The position numbers and the translations under genes were made by a program. The notes beneath the pieces were generated by a model that was given only the letters and a program-made list of their open reading frames with translations, did no database searches and was not told where the DNA came from. Source: Cnuella takakiae (lineage in GTDB: Bacteria > Bacteroidota > Bacteroidia > Chitinophagales > Chitinophagaceae). Taken from it: DNA of 64,000 nucleotides. The stretch is from positions 1,473,015 through 1,537,014 of the forward strand of contig NZ_MTFE01000010.1 in the NCBI RefSeq assembly GCF_001953305.1, given 5' to 3'. Shown piece by piece: positions 44,849 through 53,395 of the stretch (the stretch's first letter is position 1; each line of letters starts with the position of its first letter).

Positions 44849-44929
44849 GCGGGTGGAGGGACTCGAACCCCCATGCCTCGCGGCGCCAGATCCTAAGTCT
44901 GGTACGTCTACCAATTTCGCCACACCCGC
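44849..44929 (-). tRNA. tRNA-Leu (anticodon UAG)
   Basis: Minus-strand sequence begins GCGGGTGTGGCGAAATTGGT. Acceptor arms GCGGGTG/CACCCGC are perfect. The anticodon stem CCAGA/TCTGG holds loop CTTAGGA, giving TAG. A short class II variable arm follows, then the T arm GGGGGTTCGAGTCCC (TTCGAGT loop). CCA is not encoded. It is upstream of tig on the same strand; an exact -7 element at 45005-45012 could serve both. Confidence 0.95.
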
Positions 44930-44937
44930 TTTTTTCC

Positions 44938-44990
44938 GTGAATGGTGAATGGGCAATCGTGAATAAGTTGACTATTCACCATTCACCATT
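44938..44990. repeat. GTGAATGGTGAAT inverted repeat before the tRNA
   Basis: GTGAATGGTGAAT (44938-44950) and ATTCACCATTCAC (44974-44986) pair perfectly, with GGGCAAT/ATTGCC words adding to it. It lies between the -7 element and the tRNA, so it would be in the precursor leader. Confidence 0.85.
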
Positions 44991-45004
44991 GCCGATCAGG
45001 GCGG

Positions 45005-45012
45005 CAAAAGTA
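45005..45012 (-). promoter_or_regulatory. TAnnTTTG -7 element for tRNA-Leu/tig
   Basis: TACTTTTG on the minus strand, exact match, 76 bases before the tRNA 5' end. Confidence 0.55.
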
Positions 45013-45087
45013 AGGCATTTTGCTAAAGTTGGCATTCCTTTTTCCCGTTAAAATAATTGCCCCCGCTTTGGCGTAAATTCGTGCCTG

Positions 45088-47322
45088 ATGGAAACCGTAG
45101 CGCAGAAACCGAAGTATAACCTCAACGAAGAACAGGAAAAGAAACTCATTCTCCGCGAATACCGCGCCCTGCTCCGTTGCCTTAAATCCCGCATCAAACC
45201 CGGCGACCGCAAGTTGCTCCGACATGCTTTTGAGATGGCCGCCGACGCTCATAAAAGCATGCGCCGCAAAAGCGGTGAGCCCTACATCCTGCACCCGCTG
45301 GCCGTTGCCCGCATTTGCGTGGAAGAAATAGGGCTGGGTATCCGCTCCACCATTTGCTCCCTGCTGCACGATACGGTTGAAGACACCGACATCTCGCTTG
45401 AAGACCTGCAGCGTGAGTTTGGCTCCGAGATCGCCAAGATCGTGGATGGCCTCACCAAGATTTCCAACGTCATTGATGTGAACGCCTCGCAGCAGGCCGA
45501 GAACTTTAAAAAAATCCTGCTCACCCTCACCGACGACCCGCGGGTGATCCTCATTAAGCTCGCCGACCGCCTGCACAACATGCGCACCCTCGACAGCATG
45601 AAGCAGGAAAAGCAGTTGAAGATCGCCTCCGAAACGGTATACGTGTATGCCCCGCTGGCCCATCGCATGGGCCTGTACAACATGAAGACGGAGATGGAAG
45701 ACCTCTCCATGAAGTACCTGGAGCCGGACACCTATAAGGAAATTGCCCGCAAGCTGTCGGAAACACGCCGCGAACGGAGCCGTTTTATCAATGAATTCAT
45801 CAAGCCGTTACGCGATAAGCTGGAAGGGACCGGGCTTGACTTCGATATTTATGGCCGTCCCAAAAGCATCCATTCCATCTGGAATAAGATGAAGAAAAAG
45901 GGCGTGGCCTTTGAAGAGGTGTACGACCTTTTTGCCATCCGGGTTATCCTCAACTCCCCTCCGGAGCGGGAAAAGGAAGACTGCTGGAAAGTGTACTCCA
46001 TGATCACCGACGAGTACAACCCATCGCCGGAGCGCCTGCGCGACTGGCTGTCCAACCCCAAAAGCAACGGCTACGAGGCCCTGCACACCACGGTGATGGG
46101 CCCCAACGGGAAATGGGTGGAAGTGCAGATCCGTACCAAGCGGATGAACGAGATTGCCGAAAAAGGCCTTGCTGCCCACTGGAAATACAAGGAAGGTACC
46201 AATGAGGAAAACCGATTTGATAAGTGGTTCAGCCAGATCCGCGAGGTGATCACCAACCAGGACATCGACTCGGTGGATTTCCTGCAGGATTTCAAAACCT
46301 CCTTCCTTGCTGAAGAAATTTATGTGTACACACCCAAGGGCGATGTGAAGATGCTGCCCATTGGCGCATCGGCACTCGACTTTGCCTTTTCGGTACACAG
46401 CCAGGTGGGCTCTAAATGTATCGGTGCCAAGGTGAACCATAAACTGGTGCCCATTTCGCACAAGCTGCGCAGCGGCGACCAGGTGGAGATCATCACCTCC
46501 AACAAGCAAAAACCTACCGAGGACTGGTTAAACTTCGTGGTAACGGCCAAGGCCCGTGCCCGCATCAAGGATGCGTTGAAGGAGCAAAAGAAAACCATTG
46601 CCGAAGAAGGGAAGTATACCCTGCAACGCAAGCTGGAAGCCCTGGGTGCCGCCCTCAATCCGCACAATATCGACGAGCTGATTGTACACTATAAAGTGAA
46701 CTCGGCGCTCGACCTGTATTATGGTATCGCCATCAAAAGCATCGACCTTAAAGAACTCAAGGAGTACAAGGTTGTTGGCGATAAACTGGAAATTCCCAAG
46801 GTAGAAAAACCGCTGCCCGAGCAGAAGCCTGCCGAACTCCACATCCCGCGTAAGGATACCGAACTGATCATCTTTGGCGAGAGCAGCGATAAGATCATGT
46901 ACAACCTGGCCAACTGTTGCAAGCCCATTCCCGGCGACGATGTGTTTGGCTTTGTAACTACCGGCAAAGGGCTTACCATTCACCGTACCTCTTGCCCCAA
47001 CGCCCCCAAGCTGATGGCCAACTATGGCCACCGGATCGTAAAGACCAAGTGGGCCAAGAACAAGGAGATTTCCTTCCTCACGGGTCTCAAGATCATCGGT
47101 ATGGATGATGTGGGTATCATCAACAAGATCACCAATATTATTTCCGGCGACATGCGGATCAATATTGCCGCACTCACCATTGAGTCGGGTGAAGGGCTGT
47201 TTGAAGGCACCATCCGGGTGTTTGTACACGATAAGGAGGAACTGGAGGAACTGGTGGAGCGCCTGCTGGCACTCGATGGCATACAGCGGGTAGAGCGGTT
47301 TGAAACGGAAACGGCGGGATAG
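45088..47322 (+). CDS. rsh: Bifunctional (p)ppGpp synthase/hydrolase (RelA/SpoT)
   Basis: A 744-residue Rsh protein controlling the alarmone (p)ppGpp. The HD hydrolase domain is intact (YILHPLAVARI, LLHDTVEDTD). The synthase domain has GRPKSIHSIWNKM, DLFAIRVIL and YEALHTTVMGPNGKWVEVQIRT. The TGS domain starts at IYVYTPKGDVKMLPIGASALDFAFSVH; the cysteine-containing region has NCCKPIPGDDV; a C-terminal ACT domain ends the protein. Both activities are expected. A TAAATTCG box ends six bases before the ATG. An inverted repeat separates it from purA. Confidence 0.95.
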   Translation: METVAQKPKYNLNEEQEKKLILREYRALLRCLKSRIKPGDRKLLRHAFEMAADAHKSMRRKSGEPYILHPLAVARICVEEIGLGIRSTICSLLHDTVEDTDISLEDLQREFGSEIAKIVDGLTKISNVIDVNASQQAENFKKILLTLTDDPRVILIKLADRLHNMRTLDSMKQEKQLKIASETVYVYAPLAHRMGLYNMKTEMEDLSMKYLEPDTYKEIARKLSETRRERSRFINEFIKPLRDKLEGTGLDFDIYGRPKSIHSIWNKMKKKGVAFEEVYDLFAIRVILNSPPEREKEDCWKVYSMITDEYNPSPERLRDWLSNPKSNGYEALHTTVMGPNGKWVEVQIRTKRMNEIAEKGLAAHWKYKEGTNEENRFDKWFSQIREVITNQDIDSVDFLQDFKTSFLAEEIYVYTPKGDVKMLPIGASALDFAFSVHSQVGSKCIGAKVNHKLVPISHKLRSGDQVEIITSNKQKPTEDWLNFVVTAKARARIKDALKEQKKTIAEEGKYTLQRKLEALGAALNPHNIDELIVHYKVNSALDLYYGIAIKSIDLKELKEYKVVGDKLEIPKVEKPLPEQKPAELHIPRKDTELIIFGESSDKIMYNLANCCKPIPGDDVFGFVTTGKGLTIHRTSCPNAPKLMANYGHRIVKTKWAKNKEISFLTGLKIIGMDDVGIINKITNIISGDMRINIAALTIESGEGLFEGTIRVFVHDKEELEELVERLLALDGIQRVERFETETAG

Positions 47323-47331
47323 GAGTTAAGG

Positions 47332-47452
47332 GTTTGGGGTTATGTGTTTGGGGTTTGGAGTTGGTAGATAGGAAACCGGTTTTGAGATGTAAATCATTCA
47401 AACTCCAAATGTTTAACCTCCAACTCTAAACCCCAAACACATAACCCCAAAC
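47332..47452. repeat. GTTTGGGGTTATGTGTTTGG inverted repeat between rsh and purA
   Basis: 33-base arms, 47332-47364 and 47420-47452, pair with one mismatch around a 55-base loop. The arm consists of GGTTTGGGGTT-type words, and further AACCCC words extend it to 47472. Starts about ten bases after the rsh stop codon. Confidence 0.9.
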
Positions 47453-47491
47453 TCCAAACCCCTAACCCCAAACTTCTAACCTGTTTTCGCC

Positions 47492-47499
47492 TACTTTTG
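47492..47499 (+). promoter_or_regulatory. TAnnTTTG -7 element for purA
   Basis: TACTTTTG, exact match, 22 bases before the purA ATG; it follows directly after the GGTTTGGGG repeat. The surrounding CTACTTTTGCCAC equals that at the HD gene (5862-5874). Confidence 0.7.
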
Positions 47500-47521
47500 C
47501 CACTCAATTAACAAACTCATT

Positions 47522-48790
47522 ATGGTTGACGTTATTCTGGGCCTTCAGTGGGGTGATGAAGGCAAGGGCAAAATCGTGGATTTCTTTGCAAAGGATTACG
47601 ATGTGATTGCCCGTTTCCAGGGAGGCCCCAACGCGGGTCACACACTCTATGTTGGCGACAAGAAGATCGTACTGCACCAGATTCCTTCCGGTGTATTTCA
47701 CCAGCAGGCTACCAACCTCATTGGTAATGGCGTGGTGCTCGATCCCGTAACCCTGCGCCGCGAAGCTGCTTCCGTAGAAGCGTTTGGCGTTGATCTCAAA
47801 AAGAACCTCTTTATCTCGGAGCGTACCAATATCATCCTGCCTACGCACCGTGCGCTGGACAAGGCCGCCGAACTGGCCAAGGGTAACGACAAGATCGGTT
47901 CTACCCTCAAAGGCATTGGCCCCGCTTATATGGACAAAACCGGCCGCAACGCCATCCGCGTTGGCGACCTGCTCCACAAGAGCTTTACCACCAACTACAT
48001 CAAGCTGCGCCTGAAACACCAGCGCCTGCTCGACAACTATAATTTCCAGGAAGATATCACCGCATGGGAAGAAGACTTCTTTGAAGCCATCGAGTTCCTG
48101 CGTAGCCTCAACATCGTTAATGGTGAGTACTTCATCAACGACAAGATCAGCCAGGGCAAACGCGTACTGGCCGAAGGCGCACAAGGTTCCATGCTCGATA
48201 TCGACTTTGGTACCTTCCCCTTTGTTACTTCCTCCAACACCATTTCGGCCGGCGTATGCAATGGTCTGGGTGTGGCTCCGCAAAAGATCCGCGAGGTGCT
48301 GGGTGTGAGCAAGGCTTACTGTACCCGCGTAGGTGGCGGTCCTTTCCCCACCGAACTGGAAAATGAAACCGGCGAGGAACTGCGCCGCATTGGTAACGAG
48401 TTTGGTGCTACCACCGGCCGTCCCCGCCGCTGCGGCTGGATGGATATGGTAGCCCTGCGTTTTGCCTGCATGATCAACGGCGTAACACAGCTGGTGATCA
48501 CCAAAGCCGACGTGCTGGACGCTTTTGATACCCTTGAAGTGTGCACCAAGTACAAAATCAATGGCGAAGAAAGCGAGCAGGTGCCTTTCCAGATGACCTG
48601 GAGCAAGATCGACCCTGTATACGAGCAATTCAAAGGCTGGAAAGTGGATTCGTCGGTATTGAAATCAGAAAGCGAACTGCCCCAGGAAATGAAGACCTAT
48701 ATGGACTTCCTGACCCAGCAGGCAGGAGCCCCCATCCGCTACATTTCCAATGGTCCCGGCCGCGACCAGATCATCAAGATTGAAGGATAA
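47522..48790 (+). CDS. purA: Adenylosuccinate synthetase
   Basis: A 422-residue enzyme that joins IMP and aspartate using GTP, the first committed step toward AMP. The P-loop-like GLQWGDEGKGKIVDFF and the substrate motif GGPNAGHTLY near the N terminus, GPAYMDKTGRNAIRVGDL, EGAQGSMLDIDFGTFPFVTSSN, GRPRRCGWMDMVALRFA and YISNGPGRDQIIKI at the end are all family signatures. Length is typical. ATG 47522 is well supported by the -7 element just upstream. Confidence 0.97.
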   Translation: MVDVILGLQWGDEGKGKIVDFFAKDYDVIARFQGGPNAGHTLYVGDKKIVLHQIPSGVFHQQATNLIGNGVVLDPVTLRREAASVEAFGVDLKKNLFISERTNIILPTHRALDKAAELAKGNDKIGSTLKGIGPAYMDKTGRNAIRVGDLLHKSFTTNYIKLRLKHQRLLDNYNFQEDITAWEEDFFEAIEFLRSLNIVNGEYFINDKISQGKRVLAEGAQGSMLDIDFGTFPFVTSSNTISAGVCNGLGVAPQKIREVLGVSKAYCTRVGGGPFPTELENETGEELRRIGNEFGATTGRPRRCGWMDMVALRFACMINGVTQLVITKADVLDAFDTLEVCTKYKINGEESEQVPFQMTWSKIDPVYEQFKGWKVDSSVLKSESELPQEMKTYMDFLTQQAGAPIRYISNGPGRDQIIKIEG

Positions 48791-48798
48791 TTTTTATT

Positions 48799-48874
48799 GC
48801 CACTAAGTCACCAAGGCTCGAAGAAGCACAAAGAAACCCTTAGTGAACCCTTTGCGTCTTTGTGTCTTGGTGGC
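48799..48874. repeat. GCCACTAAGTCACCAAGG / CTTTGTGTCTTGGTGGC array
   Basis: GCCACTAAGTCACCAAGGCT (48799 on) with GAAGCACAAAG is answered by TTTGCGTCTTTGTGTCTTGG then TGGC (48851-48874). Belongs to the GCAAAGACGCAAAG family at 39111 and 51787. It lies between purA and the acidic-protein gene. Confidence 0.8.
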
Positions 48875-48977
48875 TCTATTTTTCCGGTTTTAGCCGCTTA
48901 GAAAATGGGTGCATAAAAATTTGGCGGAATGAAAATCCCGCACAAATTTTACACCCCCGATACAACGACAAGAAACT

Positions 48978-49310
48978 ATGATACACACACTGGAACCCCA
49001 ATTGGAAGAGGCTCTGCTGCCGGATGTATTTACGGCGCTGGCCAAAGGCCGTTCGGCAAAAAAGGCAGAAGAAGTAGAAGAAGACGAGGACGACGAAGAC
49101 ATCGATGAAGATGGGGATGATCTGGAGGGTGAGGAAGATGATTCGTGGGATCCCGACTTCGAAGAGTTTGACCTGCCCAAGTCGAAAAAAGGCGGTGGTA
49201 AAAAAGACGCCGACGAAGAAGAAGATTTCAAGATCGAAGAAGATCCTGAGTTCAAGGATTTGTTTAGCGGTGGTGGTAATGGTTTTGACGACGAGGACGA
49301 CGATTTTTAG
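48978..49310 (+). CDS. Highly acidic small protein, unknown function
   Basis: A 110-residue protein. The first 30 residues (MIHTLEPQLEEALLPDVFTA, then LAKGRSAKK) look helical and ordered. The rest is mostly Asp and Glu with a Lys/Gly patch (KSKKGGGKKDADEEED), predicted disordered, and it ends FDDEDDDF. Codon use fits the neighbours. Its TAG stop is directly followed by the pabB ATG with no base between, which implies shared translation. No family recognised. A DNA-mimic, a chaperone-like tail or a protein-interaction tail are all possible; none is shown. Confidence 0.75.
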   Translation: MIHTLEPQLEEALLPDVFTALAKGRSAKKAEEVEEDEDDEDIDEDGDDLEGEEDDSWDPDFEEFDLPKSKKGGGKKDADEEEDFKIEEDPEFKDLFSGGGNGFDDEDDDF

Positions 49311-50591
49311 ATGAATACCCATACAGCATCCGGCACGATCGCACATTACGCCATCGCTGATTTGGAAGTGCTGAAACAGAAAATGTTGAACTGGGCATCC
49401 CGGTTCAACATTTTTCTTTTTCTGGACAGCCATCAGTACGGTTTCCAGCCGCAGCACTTCGAGTGCCTGCTGGGTGTGGGGGTACGTTCGTGGGTAGATG
49501 ACCTTTCTTCGCTGGACGCTTTTGTACAGCAGCCCCGCTGGTGTTTCGGTCATTTGGCCTACGACCTGAAAGAAGAACTGCATGGGTTGGAAACAGGGAA
49601 AAAAGATCCCATTGGTTTTCCGCACCTCCACTTCTTTGAGCCGGAAGTGGTGTTGTATGTAAAAGACAATACCCTCACCATTGAAGCCACGGATCCTGGC
49701 GCGGTATGGCAGGCATTGCAGGAAACTATTGTTGCGGAGCCAAAAATGGATCATCCGGTGGTGCTCACGCCAAGGCTTACCCGGAGGGCTTACCTTGATG
49801 CCATCGGGCATTTGCAGCAACATATCCGCCGCGGCGATTGCTACGAGATCAATTTCTGCCAGGAGCTGTACGCCGAAAACGTGCAGCTGAATCCGGTACC
49901 TATTTACCGGCAGCTGTCGGCAGTTTCACCCGCGCCTTTTGCTGCGCTTTACCGGTACCACAACCGCTACCTGATTTCGGCAAGCCCTGAGCGTTTTCTA
50001 AACAAAAAAGGTGGTCAGCTGATTGCCCAACCTATGAAGGGCACTGCCCGCCGCAACCTACAGGATGCTGAAAAAGATGCGGTACTGAAAAGAGAATTGT
50101 ACCTCAGCACCAAGGAGCGCTCCGAAAACGTGATGGTGGTGGACCTGGTGCGCAATGACCTGTCGCAGGTATGCGCAGATGCTTCCGTGAAAGTGGATGA
50201 ATTGTACGGTATTTATTCCTTTCCGCAGGTGCACCAGATGGTCAGTACCATCAGCGGTACCATCAGGCCTGCAATAAGCTTTTCCCAATTGCTGCAGGCC
50301 AATTTTCCCATGGGCTCCATGACCGGTGCGCCCAAGCTCCGCGTGATGCAGCTGGTTGATCAATACGAACCATCAGCGCGGGGCATATTTTCCGGATCGG
50401 TAGGGTATTTTACTCCTGCCGGCGATTTCGATTTCAACGTGGTGATCCGCAGCATTATGTACAATGCCGATAATGGCTATGTTTCCTGCCAGGTAGGCTC
50501 CGGAATTACCTTCTATAGCAATGCGGAACGGGAATGGGAAGAATGCCTGCTCAAGGCAGCAGCGATCCGGAAGGTGCTGGAGGATCGCTGA
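49311..50591 (+). CDS. pabB: Aminodeoxychorismate synthase component I
   Basis: A 426-residue chorismate-utilising enzyme. The lysine in PMKGTARR (K243) is the residue that marks PabB rather than anthranilate or isochorismate synthases. Other motifs are YEINFCQELYAEN, SASPERFLNKKG, LRNDL-type VDLVRNDLSQVC, GSMTGAPKLRVMQLVD and GYFTPAGDFDFNVVIRS. It makes 4-amino-4-deoxychorismate for folate, normally with the glutaminase PabA; neither pabA nor pabC is in view. Its ATG touches the stop codon of the acidic gene. The last codons EDR-stop coincide with the word GATCGCTGAT that recurs in the next gap. Confidence 0.92.
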   Translation: MNTHTASGTIAHYAIADLEVLKQKMLNWASRFNIFLFLDSHQYGFQPQHFECLLGVGVRSWVDDLSSLDAFVQQPRWCFGHLAYDLKEELHGLETGKKDPIGFPHLHFFEPEVVLYVKDNTLTIEATDPGAVWQALQETIVAEPKMDHPVVLTPRLTRRAYLDAIGHLQQHIRRGDCYEINFCQELYAENVQLNPVPIYRQLSAVSPAPFAALYRYHNRYLISASPERFLNKKGGQLIAQPMKGTARRNLQDAEKDAVLKRELYLSTKERSENVMVVDLVRNDLSQVCADASVKVDELYGIYSFPQVHQMVSTISGTIRPAISFSQLLQANFPMGSMTGAPKLRVMQLVDQYEPSARGIFSGSVGYFTPAGDFDFNVVIRSIMYNADNGYVSCQVGSGITFYSNAEREWEECLLKAAAIRKVLEDR

Positions 50592-50780
50592 TCTATGATG
50601 TTTTAATCGCTGATTTGAAGGCGGAAATTACTGGTTTGAAGATCGCTGATCAGGAAATCTGGACTGGTGCCTTTTCGCGTCTCCTGGATTTGTCATAGTA
50701 GTTATTGTCCGCTCCTTATTAATGCTGCCCCAAACCATAACTCATAAATCCGCGATCCCCACATCAGCGATCCGCGATGC
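50583..50780. repeat. GATCGCTGAT array between pabB and the transglycosylase gene
   Basis: GATCGCTGAT occurs at 50584 (spanning the pabB stop) and 50641, with AATCGCTGATTT at 50606. Inverse words ATCAGCGATCCGCGATG and ATCCGCGATCCCC lie at 50757-50780. The middle has no feature. Confidence 0.75.
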
Positions 50781-51769
50781 TAATCCATGCCCAACATCAA
50801 TTGGATGCTTTGTTCCAGTATCTCCTGCTTTTTTTCTTGGAATAGAAGTGCCTTCTCTTTGGGTAAACGCAGGTCGTAGTTGCCGTTATGCGCCAGGGCT
50901 TTATCGAAGTTGGGATTCAGCTTGTCAAAGCGTACTTTATCCAGCGCTACATGCTGCCTGATGGCCGCTGAATGGTATTTGCCGGTAATGGGAATCACTT
51001 CTGTATCGGCATCCGCTTCAGCCGCCTGCTGCATACCACGGTTAGCCACTTCAGTACTGGTAAGGGTGGTTTCGCCACCATCGCCTTCCATAATGTAGTG
51101 GGTGGCAATGAATTTCTTTACATGCAGCCTCGACTCTTCAGGTAAATGGTATTGCAGGTTCCAGAAATTGCGGCTGCCGCTGCGGCGGATAGCGCTATGT
51201 ACGCCACCGGGGCCACAGTTGTAGGCGGCAATCACCAGCAGCCAGTCGCCGTATTGTCGGTACAACTGGTTGAGGTAACGGGCGGCGGCATGGGTGCTTT
51301 TGAAAAAGTCGGTGCGTTCGTCGATGGTAGGCCCGATGCGGAGGCCCATCATCCTGCCGGTGCCTTCCATAAACTGCCAGGGACCAACGGCCCCTGCCCA
51401 TGATACGGCAAAAGGCTGCAGGCGGGATTCAATAACCGCCAGGTATTTGAGTTCAACAGGCAGGCCATGCTGTTTGAGCACGCCATCCATCATGTCGAAC
51501 TGGGGCTTGGCCCAGCTTTTCATCCGCTGCAGTCCAGGACCCAAGCGCTGCATATAATCGGCTACATAAGAGATCGCCTGCGCATTCAGTTTGCGGGCAT
51601 CGATGCCGTTGACCTTTGTTTTTTCAAACAGGTCCTTGAACCCGCTCTTGGGGTCGATATGCGCTGATTTTTTTACGAGGGTATCACCGGGCATAGGCTG
51701 GTATGCACCGGATGCGTAGGTGGCAACGGTTCCAAAAAGGCATAGCGACAAGAGGAGAGGTTTGTGCAT
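50780..51769 (-). CDS. Exported lytic transglycosylase (SLT/MltD-like)
   Basis: A 329-residue protein with a signal peptide (MHKPLLLSLCLFGTVATYASG). The SLT domain spans about residues 85-230: catalytic Glu in LAVIESRLQPFAVSWAGAVGPWQFM, then AARYLNQLYRQYGDWLLVIAAYNCGPGGV. It cleaves the glycan strand of peptidoglycan. MltD proteins usually have LysM repeats at the C terminus; here the last 100 residues show none, only a basic stretch KYHSAAIRQHVALDKVRFDKLNPNFDKALA that might be a remnant. ATG 51769 fits the signal peptide. Confidence 0.9.
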   Translation of the reverse strand: MHKPLLLSLCLFGTVATYASGAYQPMPGDTLVKKSAHIDPKSGFKDLFEKTKVNGIDARKLNAQAISYVADYMQRLGPGLQRMKSWAKPQFDMMDGVLKQHGLPVELKYLAVIESRLQPFAVSWAGAVGPWQFMEGTGRMMGLRIGPTIDERTDFFKSTHAAARYLNQLYRQYGDWLLVIAAYNCGPGGVHSAIRRSGSRNFWNLQYHLPEESRLHVKKFIATHYIMEGDGGETTLTSTEVANRGMQQAAEADADTEVIPITGKYHSAAIRQHVALDKVRFDKLNPNFDKALAHNGNYDLRLPKEKALLFQEKKQEILEQSIQLMLGMD

Positions 51770-51786
51770 GGGTGCTTTTTGGGGTT

Positions 51787-51946
51787 TTCACGCAAAGGCG
51801 CGGCGGAGCAAAGACGCAAAGTTTTTCTCGCAACGACGCGGCGGAGCAACGGAACTATTGTACAAATCCAAGACGCTACTGCAAAAACTTGTTGCTTCTT
51901 TTTCCTTATACCAACTCCTTTGCTCCTTTGCGGCTTTGCGAGAAAT
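51787..51946. repeat. CACGCAAAGGCGCGGCGGAG array, running into gatA
   Basis: TTCACGCAAAGGCGCGGCGG (51787 on) with AGCAAAGACGCAAAG is answered by CTCCTTTGCTCCTTTGCGGC then TTTGCGAGAAA (51916-51946). A second left word CTCGCAACGACGCGGCGGAG lies at 51827. The right arm is inside the gatA coding frame. Confidence 0.85.
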
Positions 51947-53369
51947 CTCTTTCCAGCGCTGCGGAAAAGCCCAGCAAAGTTAACTCATTAAACCTTTTTG
52001 CCATAACCTGTACGCTGAACGGAAGGTTAGCAGAATGTTTAAATAAAGGCAAAGCTGCTGCGGGCACACCCACCAGGTTGGCAAAAACAGTGAAGATGTC
52101 GCCCATATACATCGCCACTGGGTCCTGGGTCTTTTCGCCGGCTTTATAGGCCGGGGTAGGAGAGGTGGGTGCCAGTATCAGGTCGTAGTTGTTGAAGATG
52201 GCATCGGCCTGTTGTTGCAAAAGGCGGCGTACCTGTTGGGCACGGGTAAAGTAAGCGTCGAAATAACCGGTGCTCAACACAAAAGTGCCCAGCATAATGC
52301 GGCGCTTTACTTCGGGGCCAAAACCTTCGGAGCGGTTTTGCTTGTAAAACTCGCGCAGGTCTTCCACGGGATTTGCCGACTGGTGACCAAAACGCACCCC
52401 GTCGAACCGGGAGAGGTTGGAGGACGCTTCGGCCGTGGTGAGCACGTAATAAGTGGGTACAATGTATTCGGTAAGCGAGAAGGACACGGGTTCTACAGTA
52501 TGGCCTTCAGCTTTCAATTGTTCCAGCAGTTGGCCCAGTGCAGCACGTATTTCCGGGTCAATAGAGGAATGCTCCAGCCATTCGGGGAAATAAGCAATGC
52601 GGTAAGATTTTCCATTTTCCTTTGCCGAAGCTGCAATAGCAGGTACCGGCTGTGTGGAAGCAGTACTGTCCATGCCATCGGGGCCGGCCATTACTTCCAA
52701 CACCAGGGCAGCATCGGCCACATTTTGCGCCAGCACACCTACCTGGTCGAAAGAAGAAGCATAGGCAATCAGTCCATAACGCGATACACGGCCATAGGTG
52801 GGTTTTACTCCCACAATGCCACAGAAGTCGGCTGGTAAACGAACCGAACCACCGGTATCGGTTCCCAGCGATACCATGCACAACCCGGCAGCCACTGCGG
52901 CAGCACTGCCACCCGAAGAGCCACCCGGCACATAATCGGGATTAACAGGGTTAAGCGCCGGGCCATAAGCCGAGTTCTCGTTGGTGGAACCCATGCCAAA
53001 CTCGTCGCAGTTCTGGCGGCCGATGATGATGGCACCTTCATCCACTAAACGTTGTACGGCGGTGCCGGTGTAGAGCGATTCAAAACCGTTCAGGATTTTG
53101 GAGGCGGATGAAACGGGGTGACCGGCGTAGCACAACACGTCCTTAATGCCCACCACTACACCGTGCAGGCGGCCTTTGGGAGTAGTTTGATTATCCAACT
53201 CCTGGGCTCTTGCTATGGCTTCTTCGGCAAATACCGAAACAAAAGCATTCAGTTCGGGGCGGGCTTCGATGGCTTGCAGGTAGTGCCTAACAGCCTGCAG
53301 GCAGGTGATATCACCTGCCTGCAACTGTTGATGGTATTGTTCGATGGAATGGAACTGGAACAAAGTCAA
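51906..53369 (-). CDS. gatA: Glutamyl-tRNA(Gln) amidotransferase subunit A
   Basis: A 487-residue amidase of the GatCAB complex that converts Glu-tRNA(Gln) to Gln-tRNA(Gln). The Lys-Ser-Ser triad is visible: VVVGIKDVLCYAGHPVSSASK, PGGSSGGSAAAVAAG and DTGGSVRLPADFCGIVGVKPTYG. The N terminus AGDITCLQAVRHYLQAIEARPELNAF is conserved. The start is TTG 53369; no ATG is available. The last 13 codons (SRKGAKELV and the few before) are encoded by a dispersed repeat arm and look like a run-through tail. It follows tatA by 26 bases on the same strand. Confidence 0.93.
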   Translation of the reverse strand: MTLFQFHSIEQYHQQLQAGDITCLQAVRHYLQAIEARPELNAFVSVFAEEAIARAQELDNQTTPKGRLHGVVVGIKDVLCYAGHPVSSASKILNGFESLYTGTAVQRLVDEGAIIIGRQNCDEFGMGSTNENSAYGPALNPVNPDYVPGGSSGGSAAAVAAGLCMVSLGTDTGGSVRLPADFCGIVGVKPTYGRVSRYGLIAYASSFDQVGVLAQNVADAALVLEVMAGPDGMDSTASTQPVPAIAASAKENGKSYRIAYFPEWLEHSSIDPEIRAALGQLLEQLKAEGHTVEPVSFSLTEYIVPTYYVLTTAEASSNLSRFDGVRFGHQSANPVEDLREFYKQNRSEGFGPEVKRRIMLGTFVLSTGYFDAYFTRAQQVRRLLQQQADAIFNNYDLILAPTSPTPAYKAGEKTQDPVAMYMGDIFTVFANLVGVPAAALPLFKHSANLPFSVQVMAKRFNELTLLGFSAALERDFSQSRKGAKELV

Positions 53370-53395
53370 CTGATTAGATCCGTGGCGGAAAAATA

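Noticed and set aside
44642-44956. A 104-residue frame across the tRNA
   Set aside because: It reads through the tRNA-Leu gene and its flanking repeats.
47332-47472. Telomere-like GGTTTGGGG / AACCCC repeats
   Set aside because: Short, single-locus and in the middle of core genes; resembles the other gap arrays rather than a chromosome end.
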